A model generated the notes under the pieces. That model did not search any database. It was not told the DNA's origin and worked only from the letters and a program-made list of their open reading frames with translations. Source: Acidimicrobiia bacterium (GTDB taxonomy: Bacteria; Actinomycetota; Acidimicrobiia; Spongiisociales; Spongiisociaceae). From it: a DNA stretch of 62,894 nucleotides. Shown in pieces: positions 15,033 to 24,737 of the stretch. The position numbers and the translations under genes were made by a program. The stretch covers positions 11,603-74,496 of the forward strand of contig VXMP01000021.1 in assembly GCA_009841075.1 (NCBI GenBank). Direction: 5' to 3'. Within the stretch, counting starts at the first letter, position 1. Every line of letters begins with the position of its first letter.

Positions 15033-16925
15033 CTATCCGACCGGCTCGATCCGCACCGCGGTGGCCTTGAACTCGGCGGTGCCCGATTTGGGGTCCCAGG
15101 CGTCGATGGTGAGCAGGTTCACGTCTACCTCGTCGGGATCGTGGACGGACATGAAAGCCAGGCCGGGACGGAGCGACCGATCGAACCTGACCGGTGCTTT
15201 AAGGGATCCGCGCCGCGAGACAACCCGTACCGTCTCGCCTTCGGCCACCCCGAGGGTATGGGCGTCCGAGGGCGCTACTTCGAGGGCGACGGCGGTTCTG
15301 AGCGGGGATGAGTAGCCCCCGGACTGGACCCCGGTGTTATAGGAGTCAAGCCGGCGACCGGTGGTAAGGCGGATCGGAAAATCCTCGCTGAGTTCGTCCA
15401 CCGGTGGGGCCCAGGGGGTGGAGAAGAAGGGGGCCGGGTGGCGCGGCAAGGGGTCGTCCCAGAGATCACCGTGCAGGAACAGGGTTCCGGGATGTTCTTC
15501 GTCGTAACACGGCCACTGCAGGCCGCCCTCCTCGGCGAGCCGACGGTATGACATCCCGGCGTGGTTGGGGGACAGGCTGCGCAGCTCATCCCATACCTCT
15601 TCGGCGGTCGGGTATCCCCATCCCCTACCCATCCGTTCGGCCAGGCCTGAAATTATCGCCAGATCATCTCGGGCATCTCCCGGGGGGTCAAGCGCCTTGC
15701 GGACCCGCTGGACCCGCCGCTCGGAAGAGGTAACCGTGCCGTCCGTCTCGGCCCAACCGGCCGCCGCCGGGAACACCACGTCGGCCAGCTCGGCCGTCTT
15801 GGTCATGAGTATGTCCTGCACCACCAGAAACTCCAGCCCGCGGAGGAGATGACGGGCGTGGTCGGAGCGAGCCTCGGACTGGGCGGGGTTCTCGCCGATC
15901 ACGTAAAGTGCGGTTATCTCGCCGGTCTCCATCGCCTCCAGCATCAGCGACAGATGCTTGCCGGCCTGGTAGGGAACCGGGTGGCCCCAGAGGGCTTCGA
16001 ACTTGCCCCTGGAAACCGGGTCCTCGACTTCTTGGAAGCCAGGCAGACGGTTGGGAAGCGCGCCCATGTCGCCGCCGCCCTGGACGTTGTTCTGGCCGCG
16101 GATCGGAACCAATCCCGAACCGTAGCGACCCACGTGGCCGGTCAGGAGGGCCAGGTTGATGAGGGCCAAGACGTTGTCGGTGGCGTTGTGGTGCTCGGTG
16201 ATGCCCAGCGTCCAGCAGATCTGGGCCTGGTCGGCGGCGGCAAAGTCGTGGGCCAGGCGGCGGATCACTTCGGCGGGGAGACCGGTAATTTCGCTGCCCC
16301 TCTGCAGGGTCCAGGGCTCTACCGACTCGGCATACGCATCAAAACCCCTCGTGGCGTGACGGATGAAATCCTCGTGGTGCAGACCGGCCGTGATTATCTC
16401 CCTGGCGACGGTGTTGGCCAGGGCGATGTCCGAGCCCACCTCCAGTCCGAGCCAGGTATCGGCCCACATCGCCGAGGTGGTACGACGCGGGTCAATGGCA
16501 TACAGCTTGGCACCGTTACGGACCCCCTTCATTAGGTGATGGAAGAAGATCGGATGAGCCTCCCGGGCATTGGAACCCCAGAGCAGGATCACATCCGTGG
16601 TCTCGATCTCCTGGTAGGAACAGGTCCCGCCTCCTACTCCGAACACTGCCGCCAGACCGGCGACCGAAGGAGCGTGTCAGGTGCGGTTACACGAATCTAT
16701 ATTGTTCGACTCCATGACCAGGCGGGCGAACTTCTGGGCCAAAAAGTTCATCTCGTTGGTCGCTTTCGAGCACGAGAACATGCCGTAGGAGGTACCGGTG
16801 TGGCGGCTAAGCCCCTCTGCGGCCCGGTCCAGTGCCTCGTCCCAGGTGGCCGGAACCAACTCGCCGTTATGCCGAACATAGGGGGTCGTCAAACGAGGAC
16901 GGGTTTTTCGTGGCAATTCCATCAC
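15033..16925 (-). CDS. formate dehydrogenase catalytic subunit, selenoprotein (in-frame UGA = Sec83)
   Basis: Read through one UGA at 16679-16677, this is a 630-residue Mo/W-bisPGD oxidoreductase. The UGA follows SCNRT and precedes HAPSVAGLAAVFG, the place where formate dehydrogenases have selenocysteine or cysteine bound to the metal, followed by the essential His. Later blocks fit FdhA, including ILLWGSNAREAHPI, IDPRRT and GITEHHNATDN, with a C-terminal dinucleotide-binding domain. The usual N-terminal [4Fe-4S] domain is missing: the protein begins directly at RLTTPYVRHNGELVPATWDEAL. That domain is encoded at 12245-13216. It oxidises formate to CO2 and needs selABCD elsewhere in the genome. 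A standard gene caller would split it in two. Confidence 0.93.
16637..16679 (-). promoter_or_regulatory. bacterial SECIS element for Sec83
   Basis: Starting at the UGA on the reverse strand, exactly 18 nt separate UGA from an apical GGUCU loop closed by CGCC/GGCG (16662-16650). Escherichia coli fdhF has the same GGUCU loop with the same 18-nt distance. A lower stem can form with CUCC/GGAG. This is the expected binding site for SelB. Confidence 0.85.
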
Positions 16926-17159
16926 CTCCCTTCCGGCCGAATATTCGGAATCGGTATCCGAACGACGCCAAGGGTAAAGATTAACCGTTTGAAAACCCGA
17001 CCGGTTGCGGCGGCTACTCCTCGATGTCCACCAAAGCCGATCAACCTCACTATCCTATTGGCCGACATAACCCACCATCCCGTTCGGTGGGTTGAGAGAA
17101 TAATCTTGCGCCGCGATTCGATATTCGGTCCGGTAAGTCCGAGAAGCAAAGAGTGAATA
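16926..17159. promoter_or_regulatory. divergent promoter region between fdh and the M16 protease
   Basis: 234 bp between divergently read genes. It has a perfect 12-bp palindrome CCGAATATTCGG (16937-16948) close to the fdh start and a GGAGGTGAT ribosome-binding sequence for fdh (16919-16927 on the reverse strand). On the forward side there is an 8-bp stem AACCCACC/GGTGGGTT with a 9-nt loop (17069-17093). The palindrome is a candidate operator for the formate dehydrogenase operon. No clear -35/-10 pair was identified. Confidence 0.4.
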
Positions 17160-20100
17160 GTGAAACATAGGTTTTTTGTACAAGAAAGATTTTCGGCCCG
17201 GTCCTCCGCCACCTTTAACGAAGGGTTTTCCTCCGCAGGGAGGCGGGTCGGAACCGGCCTGCTGATGCTCCTGGCCTCGATATTGCTGTTCGTCTTGTTC
17301 CTCTCCATCGGGTCTGCGGAGGCGGAAGACGGCATATATGACGATGTGGAAGTCACCAAGTGGTTCGCCTCTTCGGTAGAAACGCTCGGACTCACCTCGA
17401 TCACCGAAGGAACCGAATGCGCCGGCAACGCTTTTTGTCCGTTTGAGCTGCTCACCAGGCATGCACTGTCGGTTTGGCTGGGGCGGGCACTGATAGGAGG
17501 GGAGCCCACCCCGAGTGGTTCCGTAAGGTTCGCCGACGTCCCGTCCGGCCATCCTTGGGCCGCTCATATCGACCGGATCGTCGAGCTGGGCTTCCTACAG
17601 GAATGCTCGGACGATCCGATGATGTTCTGCCCCGACCATCCCATCAAAAGATCCGACATCGCCGAGATAATGGTGGAAGCCTTCGGCCTACCGGAAGCGC
17701 CCGAGGCAGGAATCGGCGACATTGCAGATACGGCCAATCCGGACGCAATCAATGCCCTGGTAGGGGCGGGGATTTCTATCGGGTGTTACCAAGAACCCCT
17801 TTTGTTCTGTCCGAACGATTATGTGACCAGGGCCCAAATGGCTGGTATGTTGGCCCGGGCCATCCACCTGGTACCCCGGGCAGGAGGGCCTTCGCCCTAT
17901 CTCGCCATTGACCCCGATCTGCACACCGGACAGCTGGAAAACGGTCTCACCTATTACGTTCGTAGCAACGACAACCCCGGCCAGAGCGTCTCGATCCGAC
18001 TGGTGGTTAGGGCCGGATCGGTCAATGAACCCGAACCGCATCAAGGCATAGCCCACTTCCTGGAACACGTCCTGTTTGAAGGGACGGAAGACTATCCGAC
18101 CGGTCTGCTGTTGAGCGATACTATCCGTGACCTGGGTGCCGAACTCGGCCCCGACCTGAACGCCTGGGTGAATTACAACCAGACGGTCTACACGCTGACC
18201 ATCGCCGCCGATCAACCCGAAAAGGTTTCCACCGCCCTACACGTTCTGTCGCAGATGGCTCATGCCGCTCAGATTCATCCTCGGGTGGTAGTCCACGAGC
18301 GGGGGGTGGTTATAGACGAGCTCCGTCTGGCGACTCGGACCTGGACCGGCCACATCTCTTCGGAGTTCGACCGTATCTATACCGAAGGCACGCCTTATGA
18401 GGGTTACGACCCGATCGGAACCGAAAGCGCCATCGAGTCGCTCACGTCCGAGGAGCTGCGGGACTTCTACGAGACCTGGTATGTGCCTTCGAATATGGCC
18501 ATCGTGGTGGTAGGCGATATGCCCGCCGACGAGATGCTGGGGATGGTGGAGCAGCACTTCGGGCCGATTCCGGCGGGCGAGAGGCCGCAGTTCTCCCTTC
18601 CCGACATTACGCCGCACTACCGGCCTTCCTACCACGTAGTCACCCATGAGGAACAGGGTTACGACTATATTTCGCTCGATTTTCAGCTGCCGTCCCGGGT
18701 ATACGGACAGGTAGACAATCAGCGCCGAGCTCTGACCGCCCAGCTGATCAGGCTGATGGTGGCGAACATTCTCGACGACGCCTACTACCGCGGCGAACTA
18801 CTCCAGGTGGACCGTCCCACCTTCCAGGCCTTCAGCCATGCGCAGGGGCTGAACTACCTGGGGACCAACTGGCAGGGGGATAACCTGTCCGCCGCCACTA
18901 CCGCCTACATGTCTGTTTTGAAGACCATCGAAAAGCATGGGTTCTCGGAAAGCCATCTGAACCGGGCTGTGGAAGCGCTGAAAACCTCTCTTGAGTCTCG
19001 GCTGGAGAGTGCGGCCACGAGAAACAATGGGCCTTACGCCCAAGAATACGGACGGCATTTCCTGTCCGGCGGCGACCTGGGCACGGCGCAGGACCGTTAT
19101 GACCAGGCCCTGGCCCTTCTGGAGACCATCACCCCGGGTGAGCTGACCGCTAGATATCGGTGGATAATGAAAACCAGCGGCCCGGTGGTGATAGCGGTCG
19201 GGTCGTCTCCGGATTCTCTCCCCACGACTGACGAGCTGGCCGAGGCGGTAGCAGCCGCCAAGCCCTCAGCTGAACCTCCTCACGAGGAGGCACCCATCGA
19301 AGAGCTGATGTCTGCACCGGATCCGGTAGAGCCGACAGCAGAGGGCACGCTCGACCTTCTGGAAGGAAGCTACGAGTGGGAGTTTGATAACGGTGCCAAG
19401 GTAACCTTCGTTCCCTCGGATATTGCCCAAGGAACCGTCAATATGTCGGCCAGATCCTTGGGCGGGTGGTCGCAACTTCCGGTCGGATCGGCCGCCCTGG
19501 CTAATACGGCTGTCGAGGCGGTGCTACGCAGCGGGTTCGGCGACAACTCCAAAGCCCAGATCAACCGGTTCCTGAGCGACAACACCGCCTCTTTGGGCGC
19601 ATTTATAAGAGAAAGAGAGGAGGGGTTCAGCGGCTCTTCCTCCCCAGAAGACCTGGAAACCTTGTTCCAGTTGGTTCACCTGCTGGTAACCGCTCCCCGG
19701 GTGGACGAGGCGGCGTTCGGCCAAGCCCGTAACGAGGCGGTTATACGTACCTCTTTATCCGAGGTTAACCCGGCCTGGCAGGCCTATCTGGCCTATCTGG
19801 ATGCCCGGTACGGCCTTGAATCGCACCGACCGGTAGTTACCTGGGAGCAGCTGGCTTCGATGACGGCGGAGGGCTTGGAGGATCTGTACCGAAGCCGCCT
19901 TGGTGATGTGGACGACATGGCGCTGGTGGTGGTGGGGGATGTTGACCTGGCCGAGGTGGAGCGGTTGGCCCGTCATTACATAGGCACCCTCCCCTCCGGT
20001 GAATCCGACACCTTCACCGACCTTCATCGGCCCTTCCCGACCGGGGTTACCAGGCGAGAGGTGCCGGTGGCCGAAGACGCGAGTGCGGTATTGGAGATAT

Positions 20101-20621
20101 CGCACGAGGCGGCCGTTCCCACCACTCCGGCCAACCGGGTTAATGCCGATGTGCTCGAAGTGATCCTGAACGATCAGCTGTTCAACCAGATCCGTGAGAA
20201 GCTGGGTGCCTCCTATGTAGCCGGAATCAACATCTATTCCGGCTTCGCCCCGGCGCAGACCATCTTTTCGGATGTGACCGTCACGGCCGAGGTCGGACAG
20301 CTGGAAGAGGTGCACTACCGGACCCTGGCCCTGTTGGCCAATATTGCGAACAGCGGTCCGGGTGCCGAGGAGCTGCGCCGGGCGGTAGCCATTGTCAGGG
20401 CCAACTACGATCGGATAACAAACGGTACCTACCTTGGGGTGATGGGCCAACGACTGTACCTGGAGGAGGAGAATCTACTCACCCCCGAGCGTTCGTTGGA
20501 GGAGCTGGAGAGGGTAACCCCGGCCTCGGTCCGATCCCTGGCGGAAGCCCTTTATAGCAACGGAAATTGGATTGAGATCATCCGAACACCCACCGGAAGC
20601 TACACCACCCCGGAAGGCTAA
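17160..20621 (+). CDS. exported M16 zinc metalloprotease with N-terminal SLH-like repeats
   Basis: A 1153-residue protein from a GTG start. A basic N-terminus and hydrophobic segment (about 33-55) give a signal or anchor. Three SLH-like repeats (about 60-240) each carry a Cys-Pro motif (AFCPFELLTR, MFCPDHPIKR, LFCPNDYVTR), suggesting disulfides and cell-wall attachment. Two consecutive M16 units follow. The first has the inverted zinc motif HFLEH near residue 299 with a distal Glu in ERGVVIDE about 80 residues later; the second lacks HxxEH, as in two-domain M16 enzymes. A short acidic linker (about 705-725) joins them. Probably degrades peptides outside the membrane. Confidence 0.88.
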   Translation: MKHRFFVQERFSARSSATFNEGFSSAGRRVGTGLLMLLASILLFVLFLSIGSAEAEDGIYDDVEVTKWFASSVETLGLTSITEGTECAGNAFCPFELLTRHALSVWLGRALIGGEPTPSGSVRFADVPSGHPWAAHIDRIVELGFLQECSDDPMMFCPDHPIKRSDIAEIMVEAFGLPEAPEAGIGDIADTANPDAINALVGAGISIGCYQEPLLFCPNDYVTRAQMAGMLARAIHLVPRAGGPSPYLAIDPDLHTGQLENGLTYYVRSNDNPGQSVSIRLVVRAGSVNEPEPHQGIAHFLEHVLFEGTEDYPTGLLLSDTIRDLGAELGPDLNAWVNYNQTVYTLTIAADQPEKVSTALHVLSQMAHAAQIHPRVVVHERGVVIDELRLATRTWTGHISSEFDRIYTEGTPYEGYDPIGTESAIESLTSEELRDFYETWYVPSNMAIVVVGDMPADEMLGMVEQHFGPIPAGERPQFSLPDITPHYRPSYHVVTHEEQGYDYISLDFQLPSRVYGQVDNQRRALTAQLIRLMVANILDDAYYRGELLQVDRPTFQAFSHAQGLNYLGTNWQGDNLSAATTAYMSVLKTIEKHGFSESHLNRAVEALKTSLESRLESAATRNNGPYAQEYGRHFLSGGDLGTAQDRYDQALALLETITPGELTARYRWIMKTSGPVVIAVGSSPDSLPTTDELAEAVAAAKPSAEPPHEEAPIEELMSAPDPVEPTAEGTLDLLEGSYEWEFDNGAKVTFVPSDIAQGTVNMSARSLGGWSQLPVGSAALANTAVEAVLRSGFGDNSKAQINRFLSDNTASLGAFIREREEGFSGSSSPEDLETLFQLVHLLVTAPRVDEAAFGQARNEAVIRTSLSEVNPAWQAYLAYLDARYGLESHRPVVTWEQLASMTAEGLEDLYRSRLGDVDDMALVVVGDVDLAEVERLARHYIGTLPSGESDTFTDLHRPFPTGVTRREVPVAEDASAVLEISHEAAVPTTPANRVNADVLEVILNDQLFNQIREKLGASYVAGINIYSGFAPAQTIFSDVTVTAEVGQLEEVHYRTLALLANIANSGPGAEELRRAVAIVRANYDRITNGTYLGVMGQRLYLEEENLLTPERSLEELERVTPASVRSLAEALYSNGNWIEIIRTPTGSYTTPEG

Positions 20622-20645
20622 AACGCCTACCTCGCCTGTGCCCGA

Positions 20646-21995
20646 CTAACCGGTGGGAGAAACCAGCCTTCCTCGGTTCTGATCGATCACCTGACCCCGG
20701 TCGAATATGGTCGCACCGCGGCATAAGGTGGTCACCACCCGTCCCTTCAGGCTCATTCCGTCGTAGGCCAGGGCACTCCCGCCGGAACGGGCCAAGAACT
20801 CGGAGGTGCGGACGATACGGTCGGCCTCCGGGTCGATCAACACCAGATCGGCCTCCGAACCGGGCGATATGGTGCCCTTTCTCGGGTAGATCCCGTACAA
20901 CCGGGCCGGGTTGGCGGTCATCACCTCCACCGCCAACTCCAACGGGATTTTTCCGGTTAGACCGGCGTCGATCATGGAGGGGACCAGCATCTCCAGGGAA
21001 GGTATGCCCTGTCCGGCGCTTGCAAAATCGGCGGCCGCCTTCTCCTCAGGTGTGAAGGGGGCATGATCGGAGGCCACCACCGACAGCGAGCCGTCCCGGA
21101 GCGCCTCCCATAGATAGGCTACGTCCTCGGCGGGCCGGATAGGAGGGCCTACTTTTACGAAATTGCCGAACTTGGGGATGGCCGACTCGTCCAACAGCAG
21201 GTAATGGGGACAGGACTCGGCGGAAAGGTCAACTCCTAAGCTTTGGGCCGCCTTCACCTCCTCCATAGCCAGACGGGAGGTGATATGCACGATATGGGCT
21301 GACAGATCCAGGTCTCTGGCGATGGTGGCGACCAGACCTACCGCCGCCGCCTCTACCATTGGCGGTCGGGACGGATTACCGAACCGATCGGTTTCGTTAC
21401 GGAACAGCTCGAGGAACTGCTGGCTTTCGGCGTGCACGGCGCATCTCAGGCCGGTAGCTCCCACCGCACGAAGGCATTCGTAGATCTGTTCCGGTGCACC
21501 GGCCCACAGGCCTTCGAACTCCACCATCCGCTCGGGAGGAGGCCGGTGGGTGAAAAGTTTGAAGCCGATCGACCCGCATTCGGCCATCGCCTCCGCCCGG
21601 GCCGGGTCGGTAAAGCCGGCCCCCGAGTAGAGGGCGAAGTCCACCAGACTTTCCGACTCGGCGATCGACCGGCGGAGTTGGAAGGCCTCCGGAGTGCTAC
21701 AGGGTGGGTTGGAGATGGGCATCTCGAACAGGGTGGTCACCCCTGAGGCAGCAGCCGCCCTGGAGTCGCTCTCGAAGGTAGCCCGCTCCGGATTGCTGGG
21801 AGCCCGGCAATGAAAATGGGCGTCGATCGCCCCGGGTATAACCAAATGTCCGGTGGCGTCGATCTCGTCGCGGGCCGGACCCAAACCTCCGGGCGAGACG
21901 ACCTCGGAGATGATTTCCCCCTCGACTCCGACGTCGGCGGGGCGGAAGTGGCCGTCGCTTACTACCACACCGCCGACGATCCTGAGGTCAAGCAT
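20646..21995 (-). CDS. cyclic amidohydrolase (dihydroorotase/hydantoinase/allantoinase-like)
   Basis: A 449-residue metal-dependent amidohydrolase. Metal ligands are visible in order: DAHFH, the carboxylated Lys region GFKLFTH, AVHAES, IVHITS and the catalytic Asp in SDHAPFT. This pattern fits enzymes that open cyclic ureides or imides such as hydantoins, dihydropyrimidines or allantoin. The shift away from the DxHxH-R pyrimidine pattern and the catabolic context argue against biosynthetic PyrC. Last gene of the long reverse-strand operon and a natural partner for the nitrilase-type amidase at 30951-31805. Confidence 0.85.
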   Translation of the reverse strand: MLDLRIVGGVVVSDGHFRPADVGVEGEIISEVVSPGGLGPARDEIDATGHLVIPGAIDAHFHCRAPSNPERATFESDSRAAAASGVTTLFEMPISNPPCSTPEAFQLRRSIAESESLVDFALYSGAGFTDPARAEAMAECGSIGFKLFTHRPPPERMVEFEGLWAGAPEQIYECLRAVGATGLRCAVHAESQQFLELFRNETDRFGNPSRPPMVEAAAVGLVATIARDLDLSAHIVHITSRLAMEEVKAAQSLGVDLSAESCPHYLLLDESAIPKFGNFVKVGPPIRPAEDVAYLWEALRDGSLSVVASDHAPFTPEEKAAADFASAGQGIPSLEMLVPSMIDAGLTGKIPLELAVEVMTANPARLYGIYPRKGTISPGSEADLVLIDPEADRIVRTSEFLARSGGSALAYDGMSLKGRVVTTLCRGATIFDRGQVIDQNRGRLVSPTG

Positions 21996-22083
21996 CTATA
22001 CCGGGGCTTTCGAGTCGCCGAATACCTGGTTCAAAATGTCTATGTATCCGAAAGAGGTCGGTTTATACGGGGTTCGCCGGCTT

Positions 22084-23328
22084 TCAGGCCCGACGATATC
22101 CGATTTCCGGGCCCGGGCCCCACCGGGTACCGAGACCTTCCAGATCCCTTCCGGTCTGGGTGTAGCCGCCTTCGGAGGAGAAGGCCATCTGGCCCCGCAC
22201 GAACACCCGCTTAACGTCCTTCATAGCATCAAGGGAGGCCAGCGGATCGCCGCCCACCGCCACCACATCGGCGGTTCTGCCTACCTCCAGGGTGCCGAGC
22301 TGGTCTTCCAGACCTAACAGCTTGATACCCCGGCGGGTGATCGAGTTCAGAGCGTCCAGATTGTCCGGGCAGACCCCGATCTCCACCATGAACTTAAGCT
22401 CTTCGGCGATGGCATAGTGCGGCACCACCGGGCTACCGGCGTCGGTGCCGAACACGATCGGAATCCCTGCCCGGGCGGCGGCTACGTTACCGGCGAAACG
22501 GCTCTTTTCGGCCATCTGGTCCTTACGGCGCTCCACGTCAGATACGGTCATACCGAAGTCCAAACCGAACTTGACCTGCTGCACCAAAGGCGAAAAGGTG
22601 GTGACAATGGGTACGCCCTTTTCGACCAACAGCTCGATGGTCTTCGGGGTCATCGAACCGCCGTGCTCCACGCAGTCCACCCCGGCCTGTACCACCCGAT
22701 AGATGGCCTCGTCGAAGGTGGCGTGGGCGGTCACCATCATCCCGTTCTGGTGGGCCTCTTCGACCATCGCCCGAAGCTCGTCCATGGTGAACTGGACCTC
22801 TTCGTGTGATCCCATGATCTTGATCCAGGTGGCACCGGCCTTGAACTGTTCGCGGATCGCCTTGCGAACCCCGTAGATGCCGTCGGCTTCCCGGCAGCAC
22901 CACCAGGTGTGTCCGCCGGTGGTGCAGATGGCCCTACCGTTGGGGAACAGCCGGATCCAGGGTGCCCAACCGTTGTCTATGGCGGTCTTGGCGTCGATGT
23001 TGGCGTTGTTCATGCCTAGGTCGCGGATGGTGGTCACCCCGGCCGACAAATGGCGATGGACGTTCATCACCGCCTTCATAGCGTTGACGGCCGGAGACTC
23101 GTTGGCCTGAATCTCCAGGTCATGGGTTCCGTCCCATCCCAGGTGAACATGACAGTTCACCAGGCCGGGCAGCAGGTACATCCCGGAAACATCTACCACC
23201 TTGTCGCCGTTCTGGGAGGAGGCGGTGCCCAAGGAGGCGATCTGCTCGCCTTCGATTACCAGGTCCTGTTGGGTGGAGGGTCCGCCGTCAAGGTTGACTA
23301 CCACTCCGCCTTTGAGAATCGTTCGCAC
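22084..23328 (-). CDS. metal-dependent amidohydrolase (imidazolonepropionase/prolidase-like)
   Basis: A 414-residue amidohydrolase superfamily member. Metal-site motifs: NCHVHLGWD, WIKIMGSH (bridging Lys), TAHATF, CVEHGG and FGTDAGSPV. The C-terminus returns to the small beta-domain (LEVGRTADVVAVGGDPL). Related enzymes cleave amide bonds in dipeptides or small ring compounds; the exact substrate is unclear. It lies 88 bp upstream of the hydantoinase-like gene and 26 bp downstream of the TIM-barrel gene, in the same operon. Confidence 0.85.
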   Translation of the reverse strand: MRTILKGGVVVNLDGGPSTQQDLVIEGEQIASLGTASSQNGDKVVDVSGMYLLPGLVNCHVHLGWDGTHDLEIQANESPAVNAMKAVMNVHRHLSAGVTTIRDLGMNNANIDAKTAIDNGWAPWIRLFPNGRAICTTGGHTWWCCREADGIYGVRKAIREQFKAGATWIKIMGSHEEVQFTMDELRAMVEEAHQNGMMVTAHATFDEAIYRVVQAGVDCVEHGGSMTPKTIELLVEKGVPIVTTFSPLVQQVKFGLDFGMTVSDVERRKDQMAEKSRFAGNVAAARAGIPIVFGTDAGSPVVPHYAIAEELKFMVEIGVCPDNLDALNSITRRGIKLLGLEDQLGTLEVGRTADVVAVGGDPLASLDAMKDVKRVFVRGQMAFSSEGGYTQTGRDLEGLGTRWGPGPEIGYRRA

Positions 23329-23354
23329 GGGTTTGGTTCCTTTCTTGAGTTCGA

Positions 23355-24737
23355 TCAGATTTTCCCCAGCCGACGCAGGGCATCACCTACGGCAGCCAGA
23401 TTAGGAAGGGTCAGTTCAGAGTAGTTTCGGGAGATCATCACCCCTTCCGCTCCCCCGTCGAAGGAGGCTTCCACCATCGCTTCTACGTCGGGTGGGGTGA
23501 TATCACGGGCCACGGTCTCCACCCCTAGGCCGATGCCCGGGTAGACCGCCACCTCGGGGCCGACCGCCTCGACATAGCGTCTGGTGAAATCGGCCAGATA
23601 GCGGGGGCTGAAACCGGCCGGGGGAAGGTCTTCGAAGGCCGCCTCGTCCAGGCCCAAGATCTTGTAGAGGATAGGAGTCCATTCGGACGGGGAGGCGTCG
23701 CCCAGCACCGTCTGGCACAGGTTTTCGACGAACTTGGTGAAGCGGGCACCGGCGGGGGCGTTGTAGAACACCGGCTTGAGCCAGTCGGCGTAGAGCTTGT
23801 ACTCGGCCGGGTCGTGGGCGGCCCGCAGCAGCGGGTTGAAGGTGTTGATCATCTGCCAAATCCCCAGACCGACCTGATAATGGTCGCCAAAGAAGCGAAC
23901 CAGACCCGAAATCTCCTGGTAAAGGTTCTTGTGGCCGTCCCACCACAGCTTCTGCCATTGCGACACCTCGGGATATTCGAACAGGTGGCGGAGGAAGGTG
24001 ATCAGCTTCCCGTCCGGGGGCTGGTAACCGGCCCGTACCGCCGTCAGATATTCGTGTATCCGCCGGTACCCTTCGGCGGCCCGACCGGTGTCGATGTTCC
24101 GGCGATGACCTTCGGATCGGCAGTGGACACAGAAGCAGGTGGGTACCTCGTTGCTGACGATCATCGAGGAGAGGGGATCCTCTCGCTCGATACCCCACAT
24201 AATGCCGGCCAGATCGTATTCGTTGAGCCAGTTGTCGATCACCCCGAACCACCAGTTCCGATAGTCGGGGTTGTAAAGGCAGGGCCGGGCGGTTTTCCGT
24301 CCCCAAGGGTCAACCTCCATAACCTGGACGAAGCCGGGCTGCCAGAGGGGCTTAGGGTTGATGTGGGAGGTCTCGCAGTAGTAGGGGAACACTTCGATTC
24401 CCCGCTCCCGGGCGGCCGGGATCACATCACCCAGAATGTCCCAGCCCTGATATAGGGGGTCGGGGGCGGTGAAGTCCTTGATGGTGGTGCCGTGGTAGTA
24501 CTTGGGGTCCGGCGGGAAGAAGGCCCCTCCCTGCAGATGGTCGGGTGCCTGGCCGCCATGGTCGGGAAAGTCGTTGCTTCCGGAGCGTCCGGCGTTGCCC
24601 CGGGCCCACGACAGGGCAGATATGAAGATGGCGTTTACCCCGGCCTTTTCTACGAAGATGTCCAGAGTCTCTTCGATGCCTTCGTCGATGAAGCTGATGC
24701 CTCCGACCTGCATGCCGACGAAGGTTTGGTCGCTCAT
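23355..24737 (-). CDS. putative TIM-barrel, glycoside-hydrolase-like protein
   Basis: A 460-residue soluble protein. Blocks such as VNAIFISALSWARG, ERGIEVFPYY and YDLAGIMWGIEREDPLS resemble the strand-loop repeats of hypothetical glycosyl-hydrolase-like barrels, with acidic residues at strand ends. A CFCVHC motif (about residue 205) may bind metal. No signal peptide, so it acts in the cytoplasm. Its ATG overlaps the stop of the dehydrogenase gene by one base, so it is translationally coupled. The true reaction is unknown. Confidence 0.55.
   Translation of the reverse strand: MSDQTFVGMQVGGISFIDEGIEETLDIFVEKAGVNAIFISALSWARGNAGRSGSNDFPDHGGQAPDHLQGGAFFPPDPKYYHGTTIKDFTAPDPLYQGWDILGDVIPAARERGIEVFPYYCETSHINPKPLWQPGFVQVMEVDPWGRKTARPCLYNPDYRNWWFGVIDNWLNEYDLAGIMWGIEREDPLSSMIVSNEVPTCFCVHCRSEGHRRNIDTGRAAEGYRRIHEYLTAVRAGYQPPDGKLITFLRHLFEYPEVSQWQKLWWDGHKNLYQEISGLVRFFGDHYQVGLGIWQMINTFNPLLRAAHDPAEYKLYADWLKPVFYNAPAGARFTKFVENLCQTVLGDASPSEWTPILYKILGLDEAAFEDLPPAGFSPRYLADFTRRYVEAVGPEVAVYPGIGLGVETVARDITPPDVEAMVEASFDGGAEGVMISRNYSELTLPNLAAVGDALRRLGKI

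Noticed and set aside
16677-16679. Reading the UGA as a nonsense mutation or sequencing error in fdhA
   Set aside because: It falls precisely at the metal-ligand codon and is followed by a SECIS with the fdhF-like loop and spacing; the rest of the frame is intact.
17069-17093. Terminator between fdh and the M16 gene
   Set aside because: The 8-bp stem has no T-run, and the flanking genes diverge, so no transcript would need to end there.
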